Part shown: positions 7,444 to 16,022 of the stretch, piece by piece
Numbering within the stretch: position 1 is the first letter of the stretch
How the letters are laid out: each line of letters opens with the position of its first letter
DNA from: Filifactor villosus
GTDB taxonomy: Bacteria; Bacillota; Clostridia; Peptostreptococcales; Filifactoraceae
Assembly: GCF_042652965.1 (NCBI RefSeq)
Contig: NZ_JBHSHL010000009.1
Location: forward strand, 1-64,000
Direction: 5' to 3'
DNA: 64,000 nt
Made by a program: the position numbers and the translations under genes
The notes under the pieces: generated by a model
The model's database searches: none
What the model saw: only the letters and a program-made list of their open reading frames with translations
Told to the model about the DNA's origin: nothing

Positions 7444-8982
7444 ATGTTGTTCCCAGTAATTAAAGGAGCAGGATATGTCTTGGTGCATACGCCGGACATG
7501 ATAGTAAGAAACGGTTCAACTTGTTCAGTAGAGAGAGTGACAAACCCGGACTCACAGTTTCTCAAAGATGTGGAAAAGTACATCAGAAGCTATGAAGAGG
7601 TTGTAAACTATCTTCCTAACCAGGTATATATCGGAAATGTGAGACCTGAAGCATTGAAAGATCATCCGTTGCCTTGGACTAAGATTGAACATCAAGGAAC
7701 CCGTGAAGGTAAATTCGGAGAAATTATGCCCGAAGATGAATTTATAGGTTTGATGCAACTTTGTGATGTATTCGATCTTGTGTACTTGAGTGAAGAATTT
7801 GTTAATAGAGTAAAACCTCTTATCGATGAACACTATCCTGAGTTGACAGCTTGGTCGGCAAAAATGAAAGGAACAAACGTCGAGGAAGAACTGTCCAAAC
7901 TGGATAAGCATTCCGTAGAAGAACTCTATTTTAACAATCAATTGGTAGGATTTGTAAAAGCGGCTCACGATGTAGACGTAAACCTGAATGCTCATGTTAT
8001 TTTTGAGAACCTTGTAGTAAAGGCGAGCGGAGTGGTATCGGCTCTTCATCTGCTTCGTTCTTCCGGAGTGAATGCCTTGGATATCGACTATGTGATCGAG
8101 TGCTCCGAAGAGGCTTGCGGAGACATCAACCAAAGAGGTGGAGGGAACTTTGCAAAGGCGATCGCGGAGATCGTAGGGCTGAACAATGCGACAGGTTCTG
8201 ACACCAGAGGATTCTGTGCGGCTCCGGCTCACGCTTTGACAAACGCTGCCGCTCTTGTAAAATCAGGTGTACACAAAAACGTAATGGTAGTAGCGGGCGG
8301 CGCGACAGCAAAACTTGGGATGAATGCCAAGGATCATATCAACAATGAGCTTCCTGTATTGGAAGATGTGGTCGGAGGTTTTGCGGTGCTTATTTCCGAA
8401 AATGACGGAGTACACCCTGTGATTCGTACCGATATGATCGGAAAACACTCCGTTGGTACGGGAGCTTCTCCTCAGGCAGTAATGAATGCACTGATTTTGG
8501 AGAGCTTGAACAAAGGAAATCTCAAGATCACCGACGTCGATGTATACTCCGTAGAAATGCAAAATCCGGATATTACCGTACCTGCGAAGGCAGGAAATGT
8601 ACCGGAAGCAAACTACAAGATGATCGGTGCTTTGGCGGTCAAGAACGGCGAATTGGAGAAGAAAGAGCTTGCAAACTTTATCAAAGACAGGGGTATTCCG
8701 GGTTGGGCGCCAACACAGGGACATATTCCGTCAGGAGTGCCTTATGTAGGATTTATGATTGATGATTTGACCACAGGAGAGAAGAACCGTGCGATGTTTG
8801 TAGGAAAGGGAAGTTTGTTCCTGGGACGTATGACCAACCTCTTTGACGGACTATCCTTCATCACGGAAAGAAACACGGGAGTTGTGGAAGAAGCTTCTGC
8901 AAGTCAAGACAAAGAAGAAGTTCGTAAGATGTTAGCGGAATATATGAATAAAATAGCTATGGAAATGCTAAAAGAAGAATAG
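7444..8982 (+). CDS. grdC: Glycine reductase complex component C, beta subunit
   Basis: 512 residues, ATG 7444 after aatggaggg. GrdC resembles ketoacyl-ACP-synthase/thiolase-fold proteins; SGVNALDIDYVIECSEEACGD and TRGFCAAPAHALTNAAALV are family segments, the latter with the likely acetyl-accepting Cys. Together with GrdD it takes the carboxymethyl group from GrdA, forms an acetyl thioester and releases acetyl phosphate. It follows grdB after a hairpin and precedes grdD by 10 bases. Confidence 0.93.
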   Translation: MLFPVIKGAGYVLVHTPDMIVRNGSTCSVERVTNPDSQFLKDVEKYIRSYEEVVNYLPNQVYIGNVRPEALKDHPLPWTKIEHQGTREGKFGEIMPEDEFIGLMQLCDVFDLVYLSEEFVNRVKPLIDEHYPELTAWSAKMKGTNVEEELSKLDKHSVEELYFNNQLVGFVKAAHDVDVNLNAHVIFENLVVKASGVVSALHLLRSSGVNALDIDYVIECSEEACGDINQRGGGNFAKAIAEIVGLNNATGSDTRGFCAAPAHALTNAAALVKSGVHKNVMVVAGGATAKLGMNAKDHINNELPVLEDVVGGFAVLISENDGVHPVIRTDMIGKHSVGTGASPQAVMNALILESLNKGNLKITDVDVYSVEMQNPDITVPAKAGNVPEANYKMIGALAVKNGELEKKELANFIKDRGIPGWAPTQGHIPSGVPYVGFMIDDLTTGEKNRAMFVGKGSLFLGRMTNLFDGLSFITERNTGVVEEASASQDKEEVRKMLAEYMNKIAMEMLKEE

Positions 8983-8992
8983 GAGTGAGAAT

Positions 8993-10138
8993 ATGTCAAA
9001 GAAATTGATTGCGGATGTATTCTTGGAAGCTGCAAAAGCTTTGGAAACCGGTAGCTTTCTTAGCAAACCTAAAATCGGACTTACGACGTTTGGAAGTGAG
9101 CATGGGCAGGAGATGATGATTCAAGCGGCAAACCTTGCAAAATCGGATTTATTCGATATTGTGCTTATAGGAGATCCGGGAGAATCCGAGTTTGAGACCA
9201 TTGTTGTGGCGGATGATAAAGAAGGCCATAAGAAGATGGAAGAACTTCTCGATAGCGGAGAACTCGATGCCTGCGTTACCATGCACTACGATTTTCCAAT
9301 CGGGGTATCGACTGTAGGTCGCGTCGTAACTCCGGCGAGAGGAAGAGAACTTATTCTTGCGACAACAACAGGAACATCCGCACTTAACCGTGTGGAAGCA
9401 ATGGTCAAAAATACCGTTGCAGGTATTGCTGTAGCAAAATCTTTGAACATAAAAGAACCGAAGGTCGGTATCTTAAACATCGATGGAGCAAAACAAACAG
9501 AACAAATCCTAAAGAAGATGAGAGATAACGGATATCCCGTTTCCTTTGCAGAGTCCATGCGTGCAGACGGTGGAGTTGCAATGAGAGGAAACGACTTGTT
9601 GCAGGCGAGCTGTGATGTCATGGTGACCGACTCTCTGACAGGAAACCTATTGATGAAACTCTTCTCCTCCTATACGACAGGCGGAGATTATGAAGCGATG
9701 GGATACGGATATGGCCCCGGAGTAGGTGAGGGATATGGAAGAAAAGTCTTCATCATCTCAAGAGCATCCGGTGCTCCGGTGGTAGCGAACGCTTTGAAGT
9801 ATGCGTATGACATCGTGAAAGGAAACTTGGAAAAACACGCAAAAGAAGAATATTCTTTGGCGGGTAAGGCAAACATGATGGATCTGATCCGTCAAGTAAC
9901 GGATAAGAAATCCGAAAATAAAGGCGAAGAAGTGACTGCACCTCCAAAAGAAGTAGTAACGGGTGCAATTGCGGGAGTGGATGTGCTTGACTTGGACGAC
10001 GCGTTAAAGCATCTATGGAAACACGGCATCTATGCGGAAAGCGGAATGGGATGTACGGGTCCTATTGTTATGGTAAAAGAGTCCAATGTAGACAAGTCAA
10101 TCGAGCTTCTCAAAGAAGGGAACTTTGTAGCCGACTAG
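8993..10138 (+). CDS. grdD: Glycine reductase complex component C, alpha subunit
   Basis: 381 residues, ATG 8993 with RBS ggagtg. It is related to fatty acid/phospholipid synthesis protein PlsX and phosphate acyltransferases, consistent with the phosphorolytic step that yields acetyl phosphate (later ATP via acetate kinase). Recognisable segments are IGLTTFGSEHGQEMM near the start, GYGPGVGEGYGRK centrally and ESGMGCTGPIVMV near the end. It is the last gene of the operon; a strong terminator follows 33 bases later. Confidence 0.93.
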   Translation: MSKKLIADVFLEAAKALETGSFLSKPKIGLTTFGSEHGQEMMIQAANLAKSDLFDIVLIGDPGESEFETIVVADDKEGHKKMEELLDSGELDACVTMHYDFPIGVSTVGRVVTPARGRELILATTTGTSALNRVEAMVKNTVAGIAVAKSLNIKEPKVGILNIDGAKQTEQILKKMRDNGYPVSFAESMRADGGVAMRGNDLLQASCDVMVTDSLTGNLLMKLFSSYTTGGDYEAMGYGYGPGVGEGYGRKVFIISRASGAPVVANALKYAYDIVKGNLEKHAKEEYSLAGKANMMDLIRQVTDKKSENKGEEVTAPPKEVVTGAIAGVDVLDLDDALKHLWKHGIYAESGMGCTGPIVMVKESNVDKSIELLKEGNFVAD

Positions 10139-10171
10139 ATGAAAACTGCTTTATTCATAACATAAATAAGG

Positions 10172-10208
10172 GCCGTGAAATGGGAAGAAAACTGTTTCAC
10201 GGCTTTTT
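10172..10208 (+). terminator. Terminator of the glycine reductase operon
   Basis: gccgtgaaa (10172-10180) pairs with tttcacggc (10194-10202), followed by a T-rich tail. Classic intrinsic terminator. Confidence 0.9.
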
Positions 10209-10300
10209 ATATTGAAGGACGGCATCAACAAAGAAAGGTCTATCAATCTGCTCGCCTCTTATAAATCATATAGAACGATTGACAAGGTGAAAAAATAATT

Positions 10301-10416
10301 TATACTATTCTTCCTTTAAATTATGGATATAAACGATGTGTAACTCATAGAAGATAAAACGGATTTTCGTGTTCCAAAAACATATATATCCACACTTCTA
10401 TCGGAGCATAGTATTA
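10301..10416 (+). repeat. Interspersed repeat family B, copy B1
   Basis: Starts tatactattcttc and ends cggagcatagtatta, with internal ggatataaac, catagaagataaa and tatatccacacttctat blocks shared by all B copies. The ends are inverted relative to each other. It lies directly upstream of the CAP protein gene. Confidence 0.85.
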
Positions 10417-10459
10417 ATAGGTGATGGTATCAAATCGATGTTTGTTAAAGGAGGGTAAA

Positions 10460-11677
10460 ATGAAAAAAACAGTTTCTATGATATTGGTATTTGTATTCAT
10501 TATTCAGTTCGGTATTGTTGCAAATGCAAGGGAGCGATATTTTAATGCAAAAGTGGTCGACTATCCCATATATAGGAATTCACAGTTGCAAGGGACCGAA
10601 TTTCCCATTCTTAATGTACAGGGGAGGACCTATTTATCTCTAAGAGATATTTCGAGGATCTTAAGTGTCGAGGTAATATGGAACGCAAGGGAGAAAATCA
10701 TATATATCGGTGAAGAGATCCAATATTTTGAGAATTACATAAGTTATTTTTCCTATGGAGGGTACAAAAAAGCGAAAGAGATGAATTTTCCCATCTATGT
10801 AAAAGGAGAACGAAAATATCCGTCAAACTTGGAATTGTTAGTAGACGCAAGGACCTATCTGTCGATAAGAGATCTGGCGAATATGTTGGCTGTGCCTATA
10901 GATTGGAATGATCGATCCAAGAGTATAGAAGTAGGATCTCGATATGTTCTTGAAACGAGTCAAGAAATTGATGAAGAAGACTATACTCAAGCAACGGACA
11001 ACTATGATGAAGATAACAGGAGAGATACTGAAAACAACAGCACTTTGACCATAAAACCGGAGAATATTTACAGAAAAGAACAGGAGAACAGAATAAGGGC
11101 AAAAGCTCCGATTAATTATTTGCCCGATCGTAAAATCAAAAATATGAATTTTACTCAAGAGGAATTGGATTATATCCTTAATGACAGACTGAACGATTAT
11201 GAGAAGGAGATGTTTGATAATGTAAATAAGGCCCGAGCGAGAGAAGGGCTAGGCCCGCTCAAGCTTTCTATGGAGCTTACAAAGGTTGCCAGGATACATG
11301 TGATCGATGCCGAAAAAAATGATCTTTACAGCGAGTTTAAAAAAAGTGGAGGAAATGGGCACAGCTGGTCATACAGCAACTATTGGACCGGCGGGGTCTA
11401 TACGCCCGATCACAAAAATGCGCAAATGATGTGGTCAAAGCCCGGAGAGCTTACAAACTATACCGGCTATGGGTTTGAAAATTCCTACTACGGATCTTAT
11501 GTTACACCGGATGGAGCAGTCAAAGGATGGGAAAATTCCGGTGGGCACAACGCTGTAATGAAATCGCAAGGAAAATGGTCGGATATCAAAGTTGTAGGAG
11601 TAGGGATAGGAAACTCTTATGCTTGTCTGTGGTTCGGAAAAGATGATGTGGATGAGAATGAAGGGTATTCGAAGTAG
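10460..11677 (+). CDS. Secreted CAP-domain protein with two copper-amine-oxidase-N/stalk-like repeats
   Basis: 405 residues from ATG 10460 (RBS aaaggaggg; an upstream in-frame ATG at 10421 is unsupported). A signal peptide (MKKTVSMILVFVFIIQ, cleavage near ANA) is followed by two imperfect copies of a roughly 60-residue stalk/copper-amine-oxidase-N domain, each with the RTYLSLRDI/RTYLSIRDL signature. Next comes an acidic, disordered linker (about residues 170-225) and a C-terminal CAP/SCP domain. CAP cavity residues appear intact: His in GHSW, Glu in GFENS, His in SGGHNAVM. Probably exported and cell-wall associated; CAP proteins bind lipids or act in the envelope, and the specific role is unknown. 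It stands alone after repeat B1. Confidence 0.85.
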   Translation: MKKTVSMILVFVFIIQFGIVANARERYFNAKVVDYPIYRNSQLQGTEFPILNVQGRTYLSLRDISRILSVEVIWNAREKIIYIGEEIQYFENYISYFSYGGYKKAKEMNFPIYVKGERKYPSNLELLVDARTYLSIRDLANMLAVPIDWNDRSKSIEVGSRYVLETSQEIDEEDYTQATDNYDEDNRRDTENNSTLTIKPENIYRKEQENRIRAKAPINYLPDRKIKNMNFTQEELDYILNDRLNDYEKEMFDNVNKARAREGLGPLKLSMELTKVARIHVIDAEKNDLYSEFKKSGGNGHSWSYSNYWTGGVYTPDHKNAQMMWSKPGELTNYTGYGFENSYYGSYVTPDGAVKGWENSGGHNAVMKSQGKWSDIKVVGVGIGNSYACLWFGKDDVDENEGYSK

Positions 11678-11938
11678 AAGAGGCAAGGATCGAAATTGAC
11701 CCAAGATTTAAAGAAAACGTTGTTCAGAGATGGAGAATGATCGTTCTGTCGTTTCGCCAAATACACAACTCATAATTTTAAAAATCATCATAAAACCGAT
11801 GTTATACGAAGGATGAAACTCTTGAAAATATTGATATGGCAAACTTCAAATTTCTATAACTGCATGGTAAAATCAGAAGTTTGCCTTTGTGCGGCACTTC
11901 TCTAAATATACAGAGCTTGTCAAATGAATACTCTGGAG

Positions 11939-12031
11939 AATGTATCATGAAAGAAAAAACGGTTTTGCAACTTGGATGACCCTAATGCTATCAAAGTATT
12001 AAACCTGTCAACTCTAATAGATAATAGTATG
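11939..12031 (+). repeat. Partial repeat family A copy
   Basis: The right half matches family A closely (aacttggatgaccctaatgct, caaagtatt, aacctgtcaactctaatagataatagtatg); the left end is eroded. It abuts the 3' end of the oppositely oriented membrane protein gene. The rest of the 374-base gap (11678-11938) shows no gene. Confidence 0.7.
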
Positions 12032-12050
12032 AAATTATACGAGGAGATTT

Positions 12051-13079
12051 TTATTGATCTGCCTCCCTTGCAATTTGGCATTCCAATTCAAGAAAATCCA
12101 TCGAATAATTATCGTCTGTATCGATACTTGCAGAATAGGAATTATAAAACAGATGATGGCTGTTGCTGTCCCAGGAGATCACATAGTGTCTATCCTCTTC
12201 TGTTTGATCCGGTCTGAATATTTTATTTCCGAACACTTTTTTCATCTTATCGGCATCGATCTTGGAAAACAGATCCACTCCATTTAGCTTTACAGACAGT
12301 CCGTTGTTTTTTCCTTCGGCAATATACTCGTCCTCCATAGTGAAATAAATGATACTGCAATCTTTAAGAGGTGTTTCCTCCGTCATACTTCCATAAAAGA
12401 TGACCTCGGCAACAAGGGTATTGTTTTTTGCCAAAATACCCCTGGAGAAAGGAACACGATCCGCAGTCTGCCAATGATAGCCCTTCGGGACAGATATGGT
12501 ATCGGAGTATTTCTCGAATTGTTCTGAAGAAGAAAATTCCTCGCGATCCGACGATGAGGTACATTCTTTTTCCGCGTAGATCTCAAACCCGTCGTTCATC
12601 AGTTCTTGAACCGTAGTTCGGCCCAGTCTTATGTCCGTATTATTTACAGTAAGGACCGGAGCTTTTACAGGAAGGCCGATGATCATATAGGTCATAGTGC
12701 AAAACAGCAAAAATAATAAAGAGGAAAAAAGTGCAACAAAGGCCTTTCCTGTACGTTTTCTGGAATTAAAGAGTGCCATGATCGGTACAAGAATTATCGT
12801 TCGTATTAGAACAGCTGTTGCTGACGGAAGTTTGGCGCCCTTATATAAAAGCTGTATTGCAAAAAGAAGGGCTGCTATAAACATCAAAACATATAGGAAG
12901 ATCTCCCCTATTTTCATTTTATCCGTTTTTGATTTGTTGTTCACGGGTTCATCAAGCACCCTTTTTCCGTGGATCGTGATATCTTTATAGCTCTTATACA
13001 GAAAAAAGATACAAAAAACAAACGAAATACCTAAAAATGTGATCATACCGATATGCAAAAATCTGCCCAAATCTGCCAC
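12051..13079 (-). CDS. Membrane protein of unknown function paired with a regulator
   Basis: 342 residues read from a GTG at 13079 (agag lies immediately before it; an ATG at residue 12, MITFLGISF, is an alternative). An N-terminal membrane segment is followed by a basic cytoplasmic stretch, then three more membrane segments around residues 55-140, then a soluble C-terminal half of about 200 residues rich in acidic residues (EKECTSSSDREE, IDTDDNYSMDFLELE). I do not recognise a family. It lies 79 bases after a small HTH regulator gene on the same strand, suggesting a two-gene unit. Confidence 0.7.
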   Translation of the reverse strand: MADLGRFLHIGMITFLGISFVFCIFFLYKSYKDITIHGKRVLDEPVNNKSKTDKMKIGEIFLYVLMFIAALLFAIQLLYKGAKLPSATAVLIRTIILVPIMALFNSRKRTGKAFVALFSSLLFLLFCTMTYMIIGLPVKAPVLTVNNTDIRLGRTTVQELMNDGFEIYAEKECTSSSDREEFSSSEQFEKYSDTISVPKGYHWQTADRVPFSRGILAKNNTLVAEVIFYGSMTEETPLKDCSIIYFTMEDEYIAEGKNNGLSVKLNGVDLFSKIDADKMKKVFGNKIFRPDQTEEDRHYVISWDSNSHHLFYNSYSASIDTDDNYSMDFLELECQIAREADQ

Positions 13080-13158
13080 CTCTTTTACTCTGTTGTTACG
13101 AGTTTGTATTATTCTCCACTTGAAGACGATGGTTTCGCACCTTGATAGAAGAATAGCA

Positions 13159-13422
13159 CTAATCGAATAATTCTTCTATTTTACAGATATCAGAAATTGG
13201 AATTGTTTCCCCAAGTTCCAATTGAACCTCTAAAGAATCAAAGGATTTGATTCGTACATGGAGGTAATCGTCGCTCATCTTTAAGTTGCCGATATCCGGA
13301 ACACCGTTATTCGACTCCCATTTTGCAACTGCCGAACGAGAAACATGTAGTCTTTCAGCAAAATCCTCTTGAGATAAGCTTATGTTTTTTCTCAACGATT
13401 TAATTTTTTCACCTATTGTCAT
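13159..13422 (-). CDS. Small XRE-family helix-turn-helix regulator
   Basis: 87 residues from ATG 13422 (aaagga 8 bases upstream; an ATG at 13431 overlaps the RBS). Residues 1-50 form a clear Cro/C1-type HTH: IGEKIKSLRKN, LSQEDFAERLHVSRSAVAKWE, NGVPDIGNLK. After NLK the usual AIAELFxVSxDxLL segment is replaced by MSDDYLHVRIKSFDS and a short acidic tail, so the C-terminus is unusual and may be rearranged. It probably regulates itself and the downstream membrane protein gene. Confidence 0.8.
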   Translation of the reverse strand: MTIGEKIKSLRKNISLSQEDFAERLHVSRSAVAKWESNNGVPDIGNLKMSDDYLHVRIKSFDSLEVQLELGETIPISDICKIEELFD

Positions 13423-13431
13423 GGTATCCAT

Positions 13432-13742
13432 CCTTTCTTTATTTAGGGTATGAAATCATTTTAACTTCAAAACAAAAAACAAGCCATATCCTCAGAAGAA
13501 CATTCCTGTTACTCATAGTAACGTTGGATGCAATCCTTCTCAAATAGCTGTTGGAATCCGGCATTTATTCGATGTTTGTGCTTATCACCGAGATCTTGTA
13601 TATTCCCATCCACAAAAATGATATAAGTGCTGAAATACATAAATGATTTATACAATGCAGTTTCATATGAGCGGGAAATTCGAGTAGATAATGGTATTTA
13701 CAACCTGTATTTGACACCTTATCTATCACATTAGAGGGATCT
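13432..13742. other. Intergenic region upstream of the small regulator, with a dyad
   Basis: 311 bases without a credible gene. A perfect dyad, GTTACT cat AGTAAC, lies at 13508-13522, about 86 bases upstream of the HTH gene start, and is a plausible operator for it. Nothing else was identified. Confidence 0.4.
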
Positions 13743-14207
13743 TCACATAAGAGAACGCTCAGCGCCTATAATAAAGAGACCGAGAAGCATAAATAATATT
13801 CCTATAAGAGTATAAGCGACCTTGCTGTTTTTGTTTACTTCGAGAGGTTTCAGTTCTCGTATAAAATGCCTTGCCGGCGAACGTTTATCGTAGATAACGC
13901 TAATGGGAACCTTCCCTTTATTTTTACATTTCCACAAAAAAGAAGCCTTGCTGTTTGAGCTTGAAAAAGTTTCTTTATATCGAAAGGTTTTACCGTTGTG
14001 GTTTGTAAAAACAACCTTTGCGTAACACTCAAAATCATATCGGCTACTTTTTATTTCGATTACTTGTAGGGTTCCTTTTGTCTCCTGACGGTTTGTATCA
14101 TCTGCTAAAAGTGCTTTTATATCCTTAACGAGATCTGCGGATCTTCGTGATATAAGGGGAAGCGATAATCCAAATAAAAACAAAATCAGCGCTATCACAT
14201 ATGCCAT
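13743..14207 (-). CDS. DUF3592-type small membrane protein
   Basis: 154 residues, ATG 14207 preceded by aaaggaggtc. A membrane segment at each end (residues 3-20 and about 130-150) brackets a soluble beta-rich domain of about 95 residues (GTLQVIEIKSSRYDFECYAKVVF, YKETFSSSNS, VSVIYD-like KVPISVIYDKRSPA). This architecture matches DUF3592 proteins, which have no assigned function. It stands alone between non-coding gaps. Confidence 0.7.
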   Translation of the reverse strand: MAYVIALILFLFGLSLPLISRRSADLVKDIKALLADDTNRQETKGTLQVIEIKSSRYDFECYAKVVFTNHNGKTFRYKETFSSSNSKASFLWKCKNKGKVPISVIYDKRSPARHFIRELKPLEVNKNSKVAYTLIGILFMLLGLFIIGAERSLM

Positions 14208-14347
14208 TTTGACCTCCTTCGTTCCTTAGCTTTATAAATTTACTCTTCATATCGTTATTTGCCGGTACGGTCCGAATGTCGAACGCATTTGAATTGGTTT
14301 CTCTCCGTTTTTTAGAATTGTGCGGTACCTTCTAAAGTCCTTGCGTT

Positions 14348-14710
14348 TTATTCCTGTATATTTAAAATCAATCTCTCGGAGTACTCTCGAAGATACATAT
14401 AATACTGTGTAAGACGATCTTCTATCTGATTGAAATTTTTGATCGCATATTCATCTTCTTTCATATAATGGCGGGTGAAGGACCACAATATATCCTCACA
14501 ATTTTTTATGATCTCATTCACATAAGAAAAATACTGTTCTTCCGACAAATGCTGAAGAGCGGAATAGTTGTCGATAAACTCGGCAATACCTCCAATGAAT
14601 GAATCAAACTTCTCTTCATTGAAAGTATTGCAGTTATAGAGTTCGAATATAAAGTTTTTTCGGTTCTTCCGATTTAGTTGGATCTCTAAATTTTTTATAT
14701 CATACTCCAT
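14348..14710 (-). CDS. Hypothetical cytosolic protein
   Basis: 120 residues from ATG 14710; aaaggagg lies 12 bases upstream, while a GTG at 14719 would be only 3 bases from it. Mostly helical, rich in Asn, Glu and aromatic residues (EQYFSYVNEIIKNCEDILWSF). No signal peptide or membrane segment and no family recognised. It stands alone beside two copies of repeat A, in an accessory region. Confidence 0.55.
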   Translation of the reverse strand: MEYDIKNLEIQLNRKNRKNFIFELYNCNTFNEEKFDSFIGGIAEFIDNYSALQHLSEEQYFSYVNEIIKNCEDILWSFTRHYMKEDEYAIKNFNQIEDRLTQYYMYLREYSERLILNIQE

Positions 14711-14774
14711 TTGGGGCACAGACCTCCTTTAATTTTTCTGTTAAGGAACAAGATGGACTCGGATCTTTCTGTTG

Positions 14775-14891
14775 CATACTATTCTCCGTTTGAGATGTCG
14801 GGTATACAGGATAATCATTATCGAAAAATGATTTGGATGATCATATTATTCAAAGCGTTCAAGTCGTCAATTTTAATAGATAATAGTATTA
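14775..14891 (+). repeat. Interspersed repeat family A, copy A2
   Basis: Near-complete copy: tactattctccgtttgagatgtcgggtatac at the left, gaaaaatgatttggatgatcat in the middle, gtcaattttaatagataatagta at the right. Confidence 0.88.
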
Positions 14892-14965
14892 CTCTGAGTT
14901 TTAAACTGTGCTGTATTTTTTATTATACCATACCACACTGTTTTTTACAGGTCAAACTCCGTTTG

Positions 14966-15077
14966 CACTATTTTCCGTTTGAAATACCGGGTATACAGAC
15001 TTATCATACCGAAAAACATCGGGAAGAGGATGGTTCAAAGGGTTCAACCTGTCAGTTTTAGCAGATGCCGGTATTAT
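14966..15077 (+). repeat. Interspersed repeat family A, copy A3
   Basis: Starts cactattttccgtttgaaataccgggtatac and ends aacctgtcagttttagcagatgccggtatta. Same orientation as A2, which lies 75 bases upstream. Confidence 0.88.
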
Positions 15078-15279
15078 GGAAACGCCGAACAAAGGCAAAT
15101 TTCTGGTTTGAATTCCGGTTTATAAGATACTAAAGCCTGTCAAATCAAAATTTTCAGGAACTTCACCATTTGTATAGAGTTGATTTTATGTTGATTTTTC
15201 AAATCATGAGGTCTTTCCCTGTCTTTACAGATAAGCGGTTTGAACAGGTTTGATGTTCGAAAAGAAAATGTTTTATCTG

Positions 15280-15308
15280 TTGACATGCGGGTAAATAAAA
15301 GATACAAT
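15280..15308 (+). promoter_or_regulatory. Strong sigma-70-type promoter ahead of a short, gene-poor transcript
   Basis: -35 TTGACA (15280-15285), 17-base spacer, -10 TACAAT (15303-15308). The only features downstream before a terminator are a Cys-rich mini-ORF and hairpins. Confidence 0.65.
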
Positions 15309-15378
15309 GTAATTCATAGTATCTGGGTATGAATTTTATCCGTTGCTAAAATTTTGAAAGGAAAAGGGTGGTCATGCT

Positions 15379-15423
15379 ATGTGTTGTAGCTCTCATTGTT
15401 TTTATAATTTCATAAAGAAATGA
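15379..15423 (+). CDS. Candidate Cys-rich leader peptide
   Basis: A 14-codon ORF, MCCSSHCFYNFIKK, with gggtgg 7 bases upstream. It lies about 65 bases after the predicted transcription start of the promoter at 15280-15308. Three of its first seven residues are Cys. Downstream sequence forms hairpins, including ACACCT (about 15460) with AGGTGT (about 15524), and a terminator at 15549. Next gene on this strand is cysK, so a cysteine-sensing leader is possible, but this is inference from position and composition. Confidence 0.35.
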   Translation: MCCSSHCFYNFIKK

Positions 15424-15548
15424 TAAAATGATGGCATGGCTATGACTTTTTTTAGGCTGCACACCTTTTCGGTTGCAATTGAATAGGGCAAAAAATGCAC
15501 TCTTATCTCTACGGGGATAGGTGTTTCTTGCTTTGAATTTGTTCTGAA

Positions 15549-15575
15549 AGTCGAGCTTTTATGCTCGGCTTTTTC
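15549..15575 (+). terminator. Intrinsic terminator of the leader transcript
   Basis: agtcgagc (15549-15556) pairs with gctcggct (15563-15570), followed by TTTTT. It ends a roughly 260-base predicted transcript that has no ordinary gene. Confidence 0.8.
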
Positions 15576-15616
15576 TATGCTCAAAATTTCAAGGAAGTGC
15601 CTTTCTCGATTGAAGT

Positions 15617-15738
15617 ATTATACTATTCTCCAATAGAAGTATGGATATATCCGTTTTTTTCAACCTTCGAAAAATCTCTTTAACTTCTATGGTCACAGAT
15701 TGTTTATATCCACAACTCAAAGGAAGAATAGTATTATA
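15617..15738 (-). repeat. Interspersed repeat family B, copy B2
   Basis: Inverted copy: attatactattctccaatagaagtatggatata at the left, acttctatggtcacag in the middle, tatatccacaactcaaaggaagaatagtatta at the right. Confidence 0.88.
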
Positions 15739-15889
15739 CAAGAACCCGATCGAAATTTGGGAATATCCTCTCTGCAAAGAACTATCACTTCGGTATTTAT
15801 AGATTGGACTCACTTTTATCAACCGTTAAAATTGAGGGAATTTAAACGGGTAGTAGTGTAAGATTGGGTTTTCCGACGGGGGCGAAGAT

Positions 15890-15973
15890 ATGGAACTTGC
15901 AGATTGCAAAAGTATATTGGAGATCGCAGAGCACAAGTCCTCGGTACAAATTCAAACGTGTAGTATAGAATAG
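15890..15973 (+). CDS. Short ORF upstream of cysK
   Basis: 27 codons (begins MELADCKSILEIAEH, ends TCSIE), with a G-rich weak RBS, ending 49 bases before cysK. It contains two Cys. It could be a leader or chance; no family is recognised. Confidence 0.2.
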   Translation: MELADCKSILEIAEHKSSVQIQTCSIE

Positions 15974-16022
15974 AAATGCCATCGAAGGAAGAACGATATA
16001 TAAAAAAGAAAAGGAGACCATT

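Noticed and set aside
14711..15061. 116-codon ORF over repeats A2 and A3
   Set aside because: Starts antisense to the 14348-14710 gene start and runs through repeats, with no RBS.
15361..15410. T-box leader for cysK (agggtgg resembles the T-box motif)
   Set aside because: The rest of the T-box consensus does not follow, the predicted start lies only about 50 bases upstream, and no specifier stem is present.
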